Part shown: in pieces, positions 21,319 to 32,111 of the stretch
How positions within the stretch are numbered: the first letter of the stretch is position 1
Layout of the letters: every line of letters begins with the position of its first letter
Assembly (NCBI GenBank): GCA_022496185.1
Contig: WTXG01000045.1
Location: 124,001-188,000, forward strand
Reading direction: 5' to 3'
From: Multifurca ochricompacta
Taxonomy: Eukaryota > Basidiomycota > Agaricomycetes > Russulales > Russulaceae
DNA length: 64,000 nt
Position numbers and translations under genes: made by a program
The notes under the pieces: model-generated
Seen by the model: the letters and a program-made list of their open reading frames with translations, nothing else
Told to the model about the DNA's origin: nothing
Database searches by the model: none

Positions 21319-22715
21319 TCAAGTGATATAAAAATCCTTGTCTCCCTTGAATTGATTCTGTAGCTCCAGTTGTTGTTCATCAGTCATAGTCTTCAGAGCA
21401 GCCACCAATGCAGGAATACTGATTGCAGAGACAGAGGGTGCCATGAGCACTGGGGAGGGGCCCATGGGTGCAGTGGGTACTGCTGCAGTTGTAGATGGCA
21501 CCTCTGAGATGGTGGCAGTTCAAGCCAGCGCATTTGTGCCTGTCCTGGGTTTCTGTTTGGACAATCATGGACAAGATGGCCTTGTTGTCCACATTCGAAG
21601 CAATGTCCTTCCTTCTTGTACTGTTCTTTTTCTTCAGCAGTGACAGCCTTCTTTATGGTGTCCACATCCATGGTGTTAGGGTCGTGTTTCTTATAAAAGG
21701 TGAACTTGTTTCCACACAGGGATGGATCAGAGCTCTTTTTCCTGCTGATGATGCCTCGAAGAAAGACCCAGTTGGCTTGGTGTCACCTGGCTGAATCAGC
21801 AGCTTCCTCTAGTGTCTGCAGTTGGTCTTGGGTCAGAATTGTGGTAGCCAGTCCAGTGGGCAGCCCACAATAAAAATATTGCCAAACACTGGCATCATCC
21901 AGGTGTAGCTCAGCCTGAATGGCTAGATCATGGAACTCTGCGATATAGTCATCTATATTGCCATCTTTCATTTGTAATTTCTCCAGCACTTGCAGCACTC
22001 TTTGCCCAGCTGCCACATCAGACCATGCAGCAATAAAGGTTTGTCGGAAGACATCCCACAGTCATTGAACCCTAATTCTATTTTGGGCAATATCAACTAA
22101 CCAATTGGTTTGTTCTTCGACCCATTGATCAACTTTCAGTCCTTGCATCAATGCCAACACATATGCTATGCAGCTCTGCTCATCCAGGATGGTAGCCACA
22201 TATTTGTTCAAAAACAAGTGCAGCTCAAGCTGAGCAAACCATTGTTTTGCTGTAGAGCGATCGCCTTTGAAGTAAGGTGGGGGTGCTCCTTCAATACGTC
22301 CTGCAACTGGGATGTTTGGTGCTAATCCTGGCACTGGAGCAGGACCTGGTGGGCCTCCTCCTGGTGGGCCTCCTCCACCTCCTGGGCCACCTCCACCTCC
22401 AGGGCCGCTTCCTCCACTTCCTGGTGGGCCACCTCCTGATAAGGTTTGTCCCGTCCCTGTGAATTGGGCAGGGGTTGTCGTTTGGATGGATGCTCCAAAG
22501 GAGAGCCTTCAGGGTTGTCCTGGGGTTGTACTAACTGTTGTAGGAAATGCTGTCATCATAGACATCATCAGATTGCTTAAGAGTGAGGCTGTTGGTGGTA
22601 ATGTGGGAAGCGCAATGGGTGTGAGAAAAAGTTCCTCAGGTAAGTTCAATCCAGTCTCTTCAGGTGCTATGCACATGTAGGGATCAGCAAGGGTTTTCAT
22701 ACCCGCGTGGGTAAG
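21319..22715 (-). pseudogene. G2 gypsy gag (broken)
   Basis: The order on the minus strand is an N-terminal segment from about 22700, a capsid-like domain (PPYFKGDRSTAKQWFAQLELHL ... IAYVLALMQGLKVDQW), then LQMKDGNIDDYIAEFHDLAIQAELHL, and a CCHC knuckle CFECGQQGHLVHDC near 21600. Stops near 22062 and 21783 interrupt it. The N-terminal part is cut at 22715 by Tf copy C (TSD GTAAG). This is the gag of the old gypsy element whose pol pieces lie further left. Confidence 0.78.
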
Positions 22716-23293
22716 TGTTACGAACCCCGTCTCTTCCTGCTTTCTTTCTCCTACCTAACGACAACCCCTCCTTGCCGCCTACTTTACATTATCAGATCAC
22801 GTCTCCATCGTGGGATCCTTCATGTGCCCTGCTTCCTTCCCCGTGATTGCCTTTGTCTATGTTTATGTCACTGTACTTGTGTTTGGACTCTTATCTTATC
22901 CCTTATCTTTACGACCGGACACTTACTTAATCCCCTATCAGAAGCCAGGCTTTACGCCCTCCGCTTTCGTATATTTGGGCCCACTTGACTCCGTTATCTT
23001 ATCTACAGACGCCCATTCGATTACGTATATAAGTCCACTGTAGCTACCTTGTGGACCTCAGACTCGACTTATTGAATACATCGGTGTTTGTCTTCTGGAC
23101 TTCCCCTTGAAACCTTTGACTCAATCGTCTCAGTGCTTTTGGCACTCTCCGCTCAACATTGTCACTCGGGAGCAGCCCCGTTGACTTTGACTCATCCATT
23201 TTAAACTCCAAGAGGTCTTGTTGACCTCTTATCTGAATACACGTACGAAGCTGTCGCACAAGTCGTGCAGAACGTCTCACACCGGACGTAACA
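22716..23293 (+). repeat. 5' LTR of Tf copy C
   Basis: 578 bp. TATATAAG lies at 23026-23033. The self-priming motif AGACTCGACTT at 23060-23070 starts 34 nt after the TATA box. Confidence 0.93.
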
Positions 23294-23295
23294 TC

Positions 23296-23306
23296 AAGTC
23301 GAGTCT
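23296..23306 (+). other. Primer-binding site of copy C (self-priming type)
   Basis: AAGTCGAGTCT, two bases after the LTR end. It is the exact reverse complement of LTR positions 23060-23070. Confidence 0.75.
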
Positions 23307-23312
23307 CTCACA

Positions 23313-24823
23313 GTGGCTTCCAGCCGCAGTCAGACCCTCTTCCGAGAAGAGCTCATCGAACGCAGAGACGAGAATAATCTTTCACAGCAAGTACTTGGCT
23401 CTGCCGCCTGGAAGGATTTTGAATCCGAGTTTGGATACTACGTCTATCACGACGGAAGATACCAACTGGTAGAATACGACGAAGAGAAAAGAGTTTGGTA
23501 TTGTATCCGATACTCGGACAGTCGAAACTCTTGGGTTACAACCAGACCCGCCCCACCTGAATTTGGACTAGGCCCGTGGAGAGAAAACCCTCCGGCCATT
23601 GTCACGGACTCCGAACCAGAGGAGTACGTAGAAGAACCTAGCGAAGAAGCACTGGTATTAGCATCGTCTACAGCCCCAGTTGCACCCGAAGTTGTCACGT
23701 TCAGAGCCCCTGCTTTGACAACTCCCCAGATCTCTATACAATCCACCAACACCGTCACCCCGTTTTACCAAAACATGTCCACCATTGCCGCCCAGCTTCC
23801 AGACCCTGCCCCACCAGCCCCAGTGGCAGCACCACCAAACATTCCCCCCCGTCCGGACGATTGTCAGGAGTGCTTCCCCAGACGTTCACAGGGGACCGCT
23901 CACAGAGCAAAAAATTCATGCTGGAGTTCACGACCTTTAAGAACTTCAACCATGACGTCCCACAGATTGTCAATCCATTTCAGCGAGCCAATCTGTTCCT
24001 TTCCCTGATTTGGGGGGATGCGGTTGACGACTGGACCATGGAGCAGTTGGAGTGGCTGAATGAACAAGTCGAAAGTGGGCATCGTACCACTAGTGAAGGT
24101 CTTTGGGAGACCATCACTGAGCGGTTCAAAGATGCCTTCACGGATGGGCAGGCCAAGCAGAAGGCAGCCCGGGAATTAAAGTCCCTTAGAATGGAGAAGG
24201 GAGAACTTGACGCATACGTCGCCAAGTTCAGAAGTCTAGCCAACAGGGCCGGCTATGACACGGATGAAGAGGCAACGTTAGACCTCTTTTCACAAGGTTT
24301 TCCCAACCCCCTGGTCAAGAATATTATTCAGTTTCATCACCCCCACGACTGGGACACTTGGGTTGACGCTGCCCGGAGACAGCAACAAGACTACCTTGAT
24401 TTCCAGACAAGGTTTGGAGTTGACACCAAAAAGGGAAAAACTTGAGACCAGTGGAAGGCAGCGTTCGGAGTGAAGCCCGCACCACATGGTCAGAGGGATC
24501 CAAACGCTATGGATACCTCTGCAGATCGAGCCTGAGCTCGGGCGGCACTTACAGAAGACGAGCGGCAGACATTAATGAAAGAAGGGCGCTGCTTCCGTTG
24601 CAGAGCATTGGGACATATGTCCCGGGACTGTCCCAAGAAGGGAGCACGAGTTGCCGTTGCCACGGTAGCACCAGAACACCCCGTTCAGAACAACCCCCCC
24701 ACCATGGACAAACGGTCAAAAGAAGAAAAAGCTCAGGACATCTGGGCCAACATGATGAAGGAGAGTGAGGAAGTGCGCGCCATACTAGTAGAAAAGGCGT
24801 TTGCAAAAAAGGATTTTTGTTAG
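23313..24823 (+). pseudogene. Tf copy C gag (frameshift and two stops)
   Basis: Gag starting at GTG 23313. The frame shifts in a C-run near 23855, within the Pro-rich linker. The capsid part (FTGDRSQSKKFMLEF ... NPLVKNIIQFHHP) follows in another frame to a TGA at 24443-24445. A second TGA lies at 24533-24535. The knuckle CFRCRALGHMSRDC is near 24600. The end AFAKKDFC-stop overlaps the T5 run at 24814-24818, where pol is read one base back. Confidence 0.87.
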
Positions 24824-24891
24824 GCTCAAACCCATCGGCCTGGGCACAAGCACTCCATGTTACCTCTGTGTATGCTAGTTGATTCAAATCA

Positions 24892-26121
24892 TTGAAAATA
24901 CCAGTCCATTTTGAAACTACACAGAGGACGGCCGATCGAGATATTTTAGTGGATTCCGGAGCCACAGACAATTTTATTCACCCACGACTGATTAAGACGA
25001 TGGGTCTGGGACGGCTGGCACTTCCCCAGGAAAAGAACATTTGGAACATTGACGGAACAGCCAACCGCGCTGGAAAGATTACTCATTACACGGATCTGAA
25101 GGTCCAGGTTGGAGAAACCACGAAGAACATTCGTTTCCTGATTACAGACCTGGGAGACGAAGATCTTATCTTAGGGTATCCATGGCTTGCCGCGTTTGAG
25201 CCCAAGATCAACTGGGCTGACGCGACAATGGACAAAGAATCATATCCCACCATCATTACGTCCATAGGCTATGACTACGCAGTCAGACATCCGACAATAA
25301 AAGCCACGAGTACAGGAGAGGAAGACCCAGGTCGCTGTTACACCACTAAAGCATCAGAGTTAGCCCAAAAAGCAATACAAGGGCAGACAGAAAAGACATA
25401 CAGTGACGTAGTACCGAGTGTCTACCATAGGCATTGGAAGGTGTTCTCTGAAGAAGAATCCCAGCGCTTTCCACCTTCCAGACCATGGGACCACGCCATA
25501 GACCTACTCCCTGATACACCTACAGCAATAGATTGCAAAATCTATCCGCTGTCCCAGTCCGAGCAGGTGGCACTGACAGAATTCCTTGAAGAACATTTGG
25601 CAAAAGGATATATTCGCCCATCCAAGTCACAGTACGCCTCGCCCTTCTTCTTCATCAAAAAGAAGGACGGCAAGCTGCGACCAGTTCAGGATTACCGGCG
25701 AATCAACACGTACACCGTAAAGAATGCCTACCCCCTGCCGCTCATCTCCGAGCTTATTGACACTATGAGGGATAAGTCTCTCTTCTCGAAGATGGACGTA
25801 CAATGGGGCTACAATAACGTTAGAATCAAGGAAGGTGACCAGTGCAAGGCGGCGTTCAAAACAAATCAAGGGTTGTTCGAACCCAATGTTATGTTCTTTG
25901 GCCTCACGAACTCGCCGGCAACGTTTCAGTCTATGATGAACCACATCTTCCGCGATCTCATTCTCACGGGAGAAGTAGTGGTCTACATGGACGACATCCT
26001 AGTAGCCACCACAGATGATTTGGACCACCATCGACGTCGCGTACATCAGGTACTGGATATACTGCAGAACATGATCTCTACCTCAAACCTGCCAAATGCT
26101 CTTTCGAACAACAAGTGTTGA
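24892..26121 (+). pseudogene. Tf copy C pol, protease-RT part (open to a frameshift)
   Basis: Open frame with protease DILVDSGATDNFI, then [52 protein letters not shown] and the catalytic YMDDIL near 25987. The frame is lost near 26066 by a one-base change in the codons expected to read LQEHDLY, so RT is cut before its end. The catalytic aspartates are present. Later pol pieces follow in other frames. Confidence 0.87.
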
Positions 26122-27168
26122 GTATCTAGGGGTCATCTTGGAAGGAGGACAAGTGCGCATGGATCCCGTAAAAGTACAGGGATCCGGGAGTGGCCCGTGC
26201 CGACCTGCATCAAGGATGTCTGATCGTTCATCGGATTCTGTAACTTCTACCAACGATTCGTCAAGGGATTTTCCGGCATCGCACGACCACTGAATGACCT
26301 GCTGAAAAAGGACACACCATGGCATTGGGTGACGCACAGCAGCAGCATTTGAACAGATCAGGGACCTCGTCGGCTCAGAACCAGTACTTATCCAACCAGA
26401 TCTGAGCCACCCCTTCGAGTAGAGGTGGACGCCTCACACTTTGCGAACGGGGCAGTATTATACCAGAGAGATGCCGCACAAGTACTTCACCCAGTGGCAT
26501 ACTACTCCGAAACCTTCTCCCCAGCCGAAAGAAACTACGACATCTGGGACAGAGAACTCTTAGCCATCGTCAAGGCATTACGACACTGGCGACCCTATTT
26601 GGCAGGAACCCCCCACAAGACCATCATCCATACTGATCATTCCAATCTGCTATACTGGAAAGAACCCCATAAAATCAGTCGACGTGTGGCACGAGAGGTC
26701 TTGGAACTGGAAGAATATAACTTCACACTGAAACACATTGCGGGAGTCAGAACGCTAGAGCAGATGCATTATCGCACAGACCAGACATGCATACAGGGGA
26801 GACGACAATAACGACATCACCGTCCTCCCAGAGGAAGTATTTGCCAAGACGGCTGTTGTCAGTCTCCACGACATGGACCTTTGGGCACAAGTCTCCCAAA
26901 CATGAACCAAGACCTGTGCCATTCATGGGCTGATGCTCATAATCTAAAGAAGATCAACGGTCTGTGGTGGAAAGACGGGGACCGACTCGTTGTCACCGGT
27001 GGCGACAACATTAAGAGGGGGGTGATCCATTTTCACACGACCTTCCCTCCGCGGCCATCCAGGCATTGCCAACACCTACGCCCTGGCCAAACGAGACTAT
27101 TGGTGGCCCAACATGAAAAAGGACATTGAGAGCTACGTACAGGATGCGCATCATGTCAAGCAAACAAG
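26122..27168 (+). pseudogene. Tf copy C pol, RNase H and zinc-site part (several frameshifts)
   Basis: RT end [16 protein letters not shown], RNase H (VDASHFANGAVLYQRD ... IIHTDHSNLLYW) open at 26425-26811, and the HHCC region. Successive single-base losses near 26190, 26330, 26420, 26750, 26900, 27040 and 27148 break the frame. Compared with copy E the losses are isolated bases, not larger deletions. Confidence 0.85.
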
Positions 27169-28287
27169 GTGAACACGCACCCAAAAATCCCACCAATGCT
27201 CCCCATCACTCCCAGTACCTCGACTCCTTTCCAGACCATTGCCATGGACTTCATTGTCAAGCTGCCCAAATCACAAGGCTTTGACACCATCCTTACAGTC
27301 ACGGATCATGATTGCTCCAAAGCGGCCCTCTTCATTCCCTGCAACGAAACTATCACAGCCGAAGGAGTGGCGAAACTATACCTGAACCATGTATACCATC
27401 ACTACGGACTCCCTAAAAAGATCATCTCTGACCGAGACACCCGTTTCACATCGGCGTTTGCGAGGGCCTTATGCAAGACGCTGGACATCACGCAGAACAT
27501 CTCAACGGCATACCATCCACAGACAGATGGACAGTCCGAGCGGACAAATCAATGGTTAGAACAGTATCTCCGGTTTTGGTGCAACGGCAGGCAGGACGAC
27601 TGGGCAGAATGGCTGTCGACGGCGGAATTCGCTCACAACTCGTGGCCCAACGGAATGACGAAATCCACCCCCTTCTCCCTTATCATGGGCTGGACTCCAC
27701 GCACCACGTGGGCAGATAAGCCTATCAACGTCCCGTCAGTAACCGAACGAATTGGCCAATGGGAGGAACTGCGGAAATCAGCCAATGAAAATCTGGTAAA
27801 AGCGCAGCAGCTTCTGGCAGCACAGCCAAGCACATTCACACCTTATCAGACCAATGACTGGGTATGGCTCGAGGGTAGGAACATTCACACGTCACACCCC
27901 TCGGCCAAATTAGCGCCCCGACGTCACGGACCCTTCCGGATCACAAGGAAGCTGTCAGATGTGTCTTACGAGTTGCAGTTACCGCCGAAATGGAAGATCC
28001 ATCCAGTCTTCCATGCCAAGCTTCTGACCCCTTACAAGGAAACCTCCATTCATGGAGAGAACTTCCCGCAACCCCCACCTGACCTTATCGATGGCAAAGA
28101 AGAATGGGAAGTGGAGCGCGTTCTAGACTCCAAGCGACAAGGCCGAGGGCGCAAACTACATTACCTGATCAAGTGGAAGGGATTCCCAGACTCTGACAAT
28201 TCGTGGGAACCCGCCAGGGATATCTCTGCTCCGACCCTTATCTCGGAGTTCCACATTTGGCATCCAGAAGCGCCTAGGAATGCTTAA
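27169..28287 (+). CDS. Tf copy C pol, integrase and chromodomain (open)
   Basis: An open 372-codon frame: integrase core AMDFIVKL, IISDRDTRFTSAF and TDGQSERTNQWLEQYL with D,D,E spacing as in copy E, the GPF module (RRHGPFRITRKL) and a chromodomain (KEEWEVERVLDSKR ... HYLIKWKGF). It ends ...APRNA with the stop inside ATGCTTAA, so it overlaps the upstream ATG of ORF3 by 8 nt. It is part of pol, not a separate gene. Confidence 0.87.
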   Translation: MNTHPKIPPMLPITPSTSTPFQTIAMDFIVKLPKSQGFDTILTVTDHDCSKAALFIPCNETITAEGVAKLYLNHVYHHYGLPKKIISDRDTRFTSAFARALCKTLDITQNISTAYHPQTDGQSERTNQWLEQYLRFWCNGRQDDWAEWLSTAEFAHNSWPNGMTKSTPFSLIMGWTPRTTWADKPINVPSVTERIGQWEELRKSANENLVKAQQLLAAQPSTFTPYQTNDWVWLEGRNIHTSHPSAKLAPRRHGPFRITRKLSDVSYELQLPPKWKIHPVFHAKLLTPYKETSIHGENFPQPPPDLIDGKEEWEVERVLDSKRQGRGRKLHYLIKWKGFPDSDNSWEPARDISAPTLISEFHIWHPEAPRNA

Positions 28288-28363
28288 AAGAAACGCCCCA
28301 AAGTCCCATCCATTTCTTCAGTACATGCTCCCCCAGCAATGTTCTAACACTATCCAATCCATC

Positions 28364-29563
28364 ATGTCTTTTGTCGCTGCCAACGCTGCCGTTGATGCCT
28401 TCACCGCCACCACCGTAGTGGTCGAGAACTTCCCTTCCGCTCATCCCTCCACACGTCCCTCCTCCCCAATTGATTACGAAGCTGCCGAAGCTCGGGTCAA
28501 GAACCAGTCCCCCAACCCGAATGACAATTTCGAGCACAGCGAAGAGCCACACCCAAATGACCTGCTCGGCATGGAGCTGGATGACGAGGTGCCGGAGTTC
28601 CCCTTCTTTGCTAACAACCCCAACTCCTCGACCTACTTTCCCCTTGAAATCACCATGGCTGATGGGACTGTTGCCATCGCCAAGTATATATTCTACACCA
28701 ATGGAGGAATGGATGTCGCCGGGTGTATGAAGAAAGATGGCCCCGTCTATGGGGCCCCGGTCTACTTAGAAGAAAGGTATACAGGACGTCTCCACCACAC
28801 CATGACTGACGAGCAGCTTGGACATCTGGCTGCTGAAGACGCCCGTGCTTTTGCCATCGATGAGGTGCTCAACGACATGCGCCTTCCGCGTCTCAAAGCC
28901 GAGGTGATGAGACTGCGGAAGAACTTGACATTGCGCACAACGCTTAACAGACAGTATAAAGAGCATGCGAAGATGATGGCAAGGCTGACAAATGGGATGT
29001 TCCAAGTGGAACAGGAGTTGGTGGAGATCAGGAAGAGGCTGGAGATAGGAGATGCCTACCAGACGATTGCCGAGAGGTACGCTGATACATATGCTCGACC
29101 CCTGCCCCCACGATCATTGGGGGCCGCCCCTGTGTTGCTGCCAAACCGGTTCGAGATGCCGCGCATGCATGAGAACCCTCACGGAGAGACGTGCTGGCGA
29201 TGTGATAGCAAGTATCACATCAGCTGGAATTGTCCTCTCAACCACAAGTGGTGCCGGCATTGTCGCAGCAACCTCCATTGGAGCCGGTTCTGCATCTTCC
29301 GCCGTATGGGAGTTGCCCCGACGATCGTCAATCCATCGGGATGGTGCGGCAAGTGTCTCCGCCATAACTCAGGACACCGCGAGTTGGACTGCCCAATCTA
29401 CGACATGTGCCGCCTATGTGGTCAGCGGGGTCCGTATGGGTTCCTTCGCACCCACCAATGTCCGCAAGACTCGGATAAGGAGAATTATACGATGGATGAT
29501 TGTAATGTAGCTGACGATTACTTGGAATTGGTACAGGATGATGACGGTACGAGTCGTTTCTAG
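28364..29563 (+). CDS. ORF3 of Tf copy C: tandem zinc-knuckle protein (intact)
   Basis: Intact and collinear with the ORF3 of copies B and E. The frame is open from the ATG at 28280 (427 codons); MSF at 28364 is the start shared by all copies. Numbered from 28280, the knuckles lie at 305-318 and 325-338 (both CX2CX4HX4C), 356-371 (CX2CX6HX4C) and 377-394 (CX2CX11HXC). A charged, probably coiled-coil segment (RLKAEVMRLRKNLTLRTTLN ...) precedes them, after an acidic Ser/Pro-rich N-terminus and a block with FYTNGGMDVAGCMKKDGPVY. It ends LELVQDDDGTSRF. It has no transmembrane segment or signal peptide. RNA or DNA binding is inferred; the role in the element is unknown. Confidence 0.87.
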   Translation: MSFVAANAAVDAFTATTVVVENFPSAHPSTRPSSPIDYEAAEARVKNQSPNPNDNFEHSEEPHPNDLLGMELDDEVPEFPFFANNPNSSTYFPLEITMADGTVAIAKYIFYTNGGMDVAGCMKKDGPVYGAPVYLEERYTGRLHHTMTDEQLGHLAAEDARAFAIDEVLNDMRLPRLKAEVMRLRKNLTLRTTLNRQYKEHAKMMARLTNGMFQVEQELVEIRKRLEIGDAYQTIAERYADTYARPLPPRSLGAAPVLLPNRFEMPRMHENPHGETCWRCDSKYHISWNCPLNHKWCRHCRSNLHWSRFCIFRRMGVAPTIVNPSGWCGKCLRHNSGHRELDCPIYDMCRLCGQRGPYGFLRTHQCPQDSDKENYTMDDCNVADDYLELVQDDDGTSRF

Positions 29564-29594
29564 CCGGGTCTGCTAGAACCAGAAGAGGGGGTGA

Positions 29595-30172
29595 TGTTAC
29601 GAACCCCGTCTCTTCCTGCTTTCTTTCTCCTACCTAATGACGACCCCTCCTTGCCGCCTACTTTACATTATCAGATCACGTCTCCATCGTGGGATCCTTC
29701 ACGTGCCCTGCTTCCTTCCCCGTGATTGCCTTTGTCTATGTTTATGTCACTGTACTTGTGTTTGGACTCTTATCTTATCCCTTATCTTTACGACCGGACA
29801 CTTACTTAATCCCCTATCAGAAGCCAGGCTTTACGCCCTCCGCTTTCGTATATTTGGGCCCACTTGACTCCGTTATCTTATCTACAGACGCCCATTCGAT
29901 TACGTATATAAGTCCACTGTAGCTACCTTGTGGACCTCAGACTCGACTTATTGAATACATCGGTGTTTGTCTTCTGGACTTCCCCTTGAAACCTTTGACT
30001 CAATCGTCTCAGTGCTTTTGGCACTCTCCGCTCAACATTGTCACTCGGGAGCAGCCCCGTTGACTTTGACTCATCCATTTTAAACTCCAAGAGGTCTTGT
30101 TGACCTCTTATCTGAATACACGTACGAAGCTGTCGCACAAGTCGTGCAGAACGTCTCACACCGGACGTAACA
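29595..30172 (+). repeat. 3' LTR of Tf copy C
   Basis: 578 bp, three substitutions from the 5' LTR. It is preceded by the polypurine tract at 29581-29594 and followed by TSD GTAAG. Confidence 0.93.
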
Positions 30173-30177
30173 GTAAG

Positions 30178-31526
30178 TGCCATGGGTTTTGACGGGTACA
30201 GGTATGGGTATACAACTCCCAACCCACCAGAAACCCGTACCCGTGCAGCGGGTTTGGTGGGTATAAGTGGTCATCAGTCATTGACAAGATCAGCAGAAAT
30301 GTAATGATAAAATACATCTGTAGCAAACAAATGATAAGATTTAATTTGATGTATGCTACAGGGTTTCTGTAAATATATTCTAGTGTTATCCTATGAAATA
30401 TCAAAGCAGATCAACAGTGCGATGTAAAATAAAAGTGTTATCAGTGATCCACTCTCTTGAAAATCATGATGCAACTGGTTTATTAACGTGCAATCAATTC
30501 TGCCCGTCTGGCACTATCTAAAATACACTCTAGACTACTTTAGACTATTCTATAATCTAATTATCAATTTATTTTACTGAAACAAGGCCCGCGTGTATCC
30601 ACAGGCTGCATAGAGCAGCAACTACATTGCATCACATGGACCAGCATATTGGTCTGATCTCCTTCCTATTAAGGAAGGTTGACTTAACAATCACAGCTTT
30701 GATTTTCCATTGGTCCGACAAGATTGTGATCACACATAGATAACACAACAGAAATGCGTTCACAAATTAATTAGATACATAGAATATACATCTAAGATCT
30801 GACATATGATCAAATCACATCATTAAATGAGATAACGAGATAACACATTCATTTAATCTAGTAGCTGATATAGTACATCTAAAGTACAAGCCTGCACCAT
30901 GCCTGTTCCACAAAATGAAATAAAATAATAATGTAAATAAAGAATAAACTTAATCTTCTGAACATAAATCAGCAATTATTGAGGGATCCTGAGTAGCCAC
31001 AAATGAATGTGTTGTATCCAAGTGCATATCTCCTTGACCAGGATGGACTGGGCCAGGTGTCTGAAATGTGCGATGCAAGTAAAGAACTTGCATGCATTTC
31101 ATTTTATGGGTAACCTGGGTATCAAAACAAATATCCAGGGGTTACCCCTGCCAATCACTATGCATTTGTCAATTATTTTTGCATTCTATGCAGTTATCTG
31201 ACAGGCTTTTCATCAATGTTCTATAACATCTATCTAATCATCTTTGTATATTGGGGTGGATTTTAGTTGCGCTTGTATAAAATTGAAACCAGAATAATAA
31301 AACAACAATAGAATAATGAATTATCTTAATCTTATGAATATAAAACAGGAATCTTTGAAGGATCCTGAGTAGCCACAAATGAACGCATTGTGTATCTCCT
31401 TGACTGGGATGGCCTGGGCTGGTTATCCAAAATGTGTGATGCAAGCAAAAAACTTGCACGCGTTTACACAGGTAACCCGCAGGTGACCCACAGGTTACCC
31501 ATGGGTTACCCGTACCCATAGTGACA
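30178..31526. repeat. AT-rich repeat region with GGGTAC words and a diverged direct repeat
   Basis: No gene was seen. GGGTAC/GGGTAT-like words cluster at 30190-30260 and 31470-31530. Two diverged direct copies share GGATCCTGAGTAGCCACAAA and a following TATCTCCTTGAC block: about 30915-31180 and about 31290-31526, the second continuing past the LTR insertion to about 32190. It is probably the body and terminus of an old, non-coding DNA transposon, by analogy with the hAT ends at 1790-1904 and 45113-45220. Confidence 0.5.
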
Positions 31527-31531
31527 GGTAC

Positions 31532-32111
31532 TGTGACACTTTCTTGCTATTATTTCGCGTTTTCTCTCTTTTTCTGTCTGCTATGTCCCTTTCTTTCACC
31601 ATATACCTTATCAGATCCACTTATCTGACAGCCATAGTCTGGACAAGGGATTCAACTCCCATGTCATCTGATTGATGATCTCATAGTTGATGTCATAGAC
31701 CTTGTGACCTTAGTATGACCTCATAGATGATATCATGACCTTGTGACCTACTATGATATCATTTGTACAAGACTCTAGACTATGACTTCATAGTAGCTAC
31801 ATTGTATTTAAGGACTACAATAAATCCAAGGACAGACCAAGTCTGTTCTCCTTGTACCAATCAAAGGTCCTTAAGAAGTCCCTTCAGCCCTCTTCCAAGA
31901 TGTGACTTGAGAGGGTTTGGCTCACCAGTAACTCCAGCAAAGGCTCTTGCCTTGCTATCTGAACACCCTGACTTCACACGCGACGTTCAGACTCGTTGCC
32001 TTGATCCATACTGGCCACGCGCTGTGTGACACCTGCCTACCTTGATTGCCTTGATTGACTGTGACCCTGACTGACCTGAACCGACGCACGCCGAAGGACC
32101 TGTGTGCGACA
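31532..32111 (+). mobile_element. Solo LTR, family 4 (580 bp)
   Basis: TGTGACACTTTC...GTGTGCGACA with TSD GGTAC (31527-31531, 32112-32116). A TATTTAAGG box lies near 31805, followed by AATAAA and the tract CCAAGTCTGTTCTCC. It is inserted in a GGGTAC-repeat stretch. A second, partial copy lies at 32487-32888 in opposite orientation. Confidence 0.85.

Larger units (their letters stand above)
22716..30172 (+). mobile_element. Tf copy C (youngest LTR pair)
   Basis: A complete Tf unit with 578-bp LTRs (22716-23293, 29595-30172) and TSD GTAAG on both sides (22711-22715, 30173-30177). I found only three differences between the LTRs. Despite this, gag and the first two thirds of pol carry about eight single-base frameshifts and two TGA stops; the integrase-chromodomain end of pol and ORF3 are open. 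Confidence 0.94.

Noticed and set aside
22707..23043. Open frames inside Tf LTRs (same in 29637-29922, 35893-36252, 43319-43561)
   Set aside because: They lie wholly within LTR sequence, recur in every LTR copy and have no domain; incidental.
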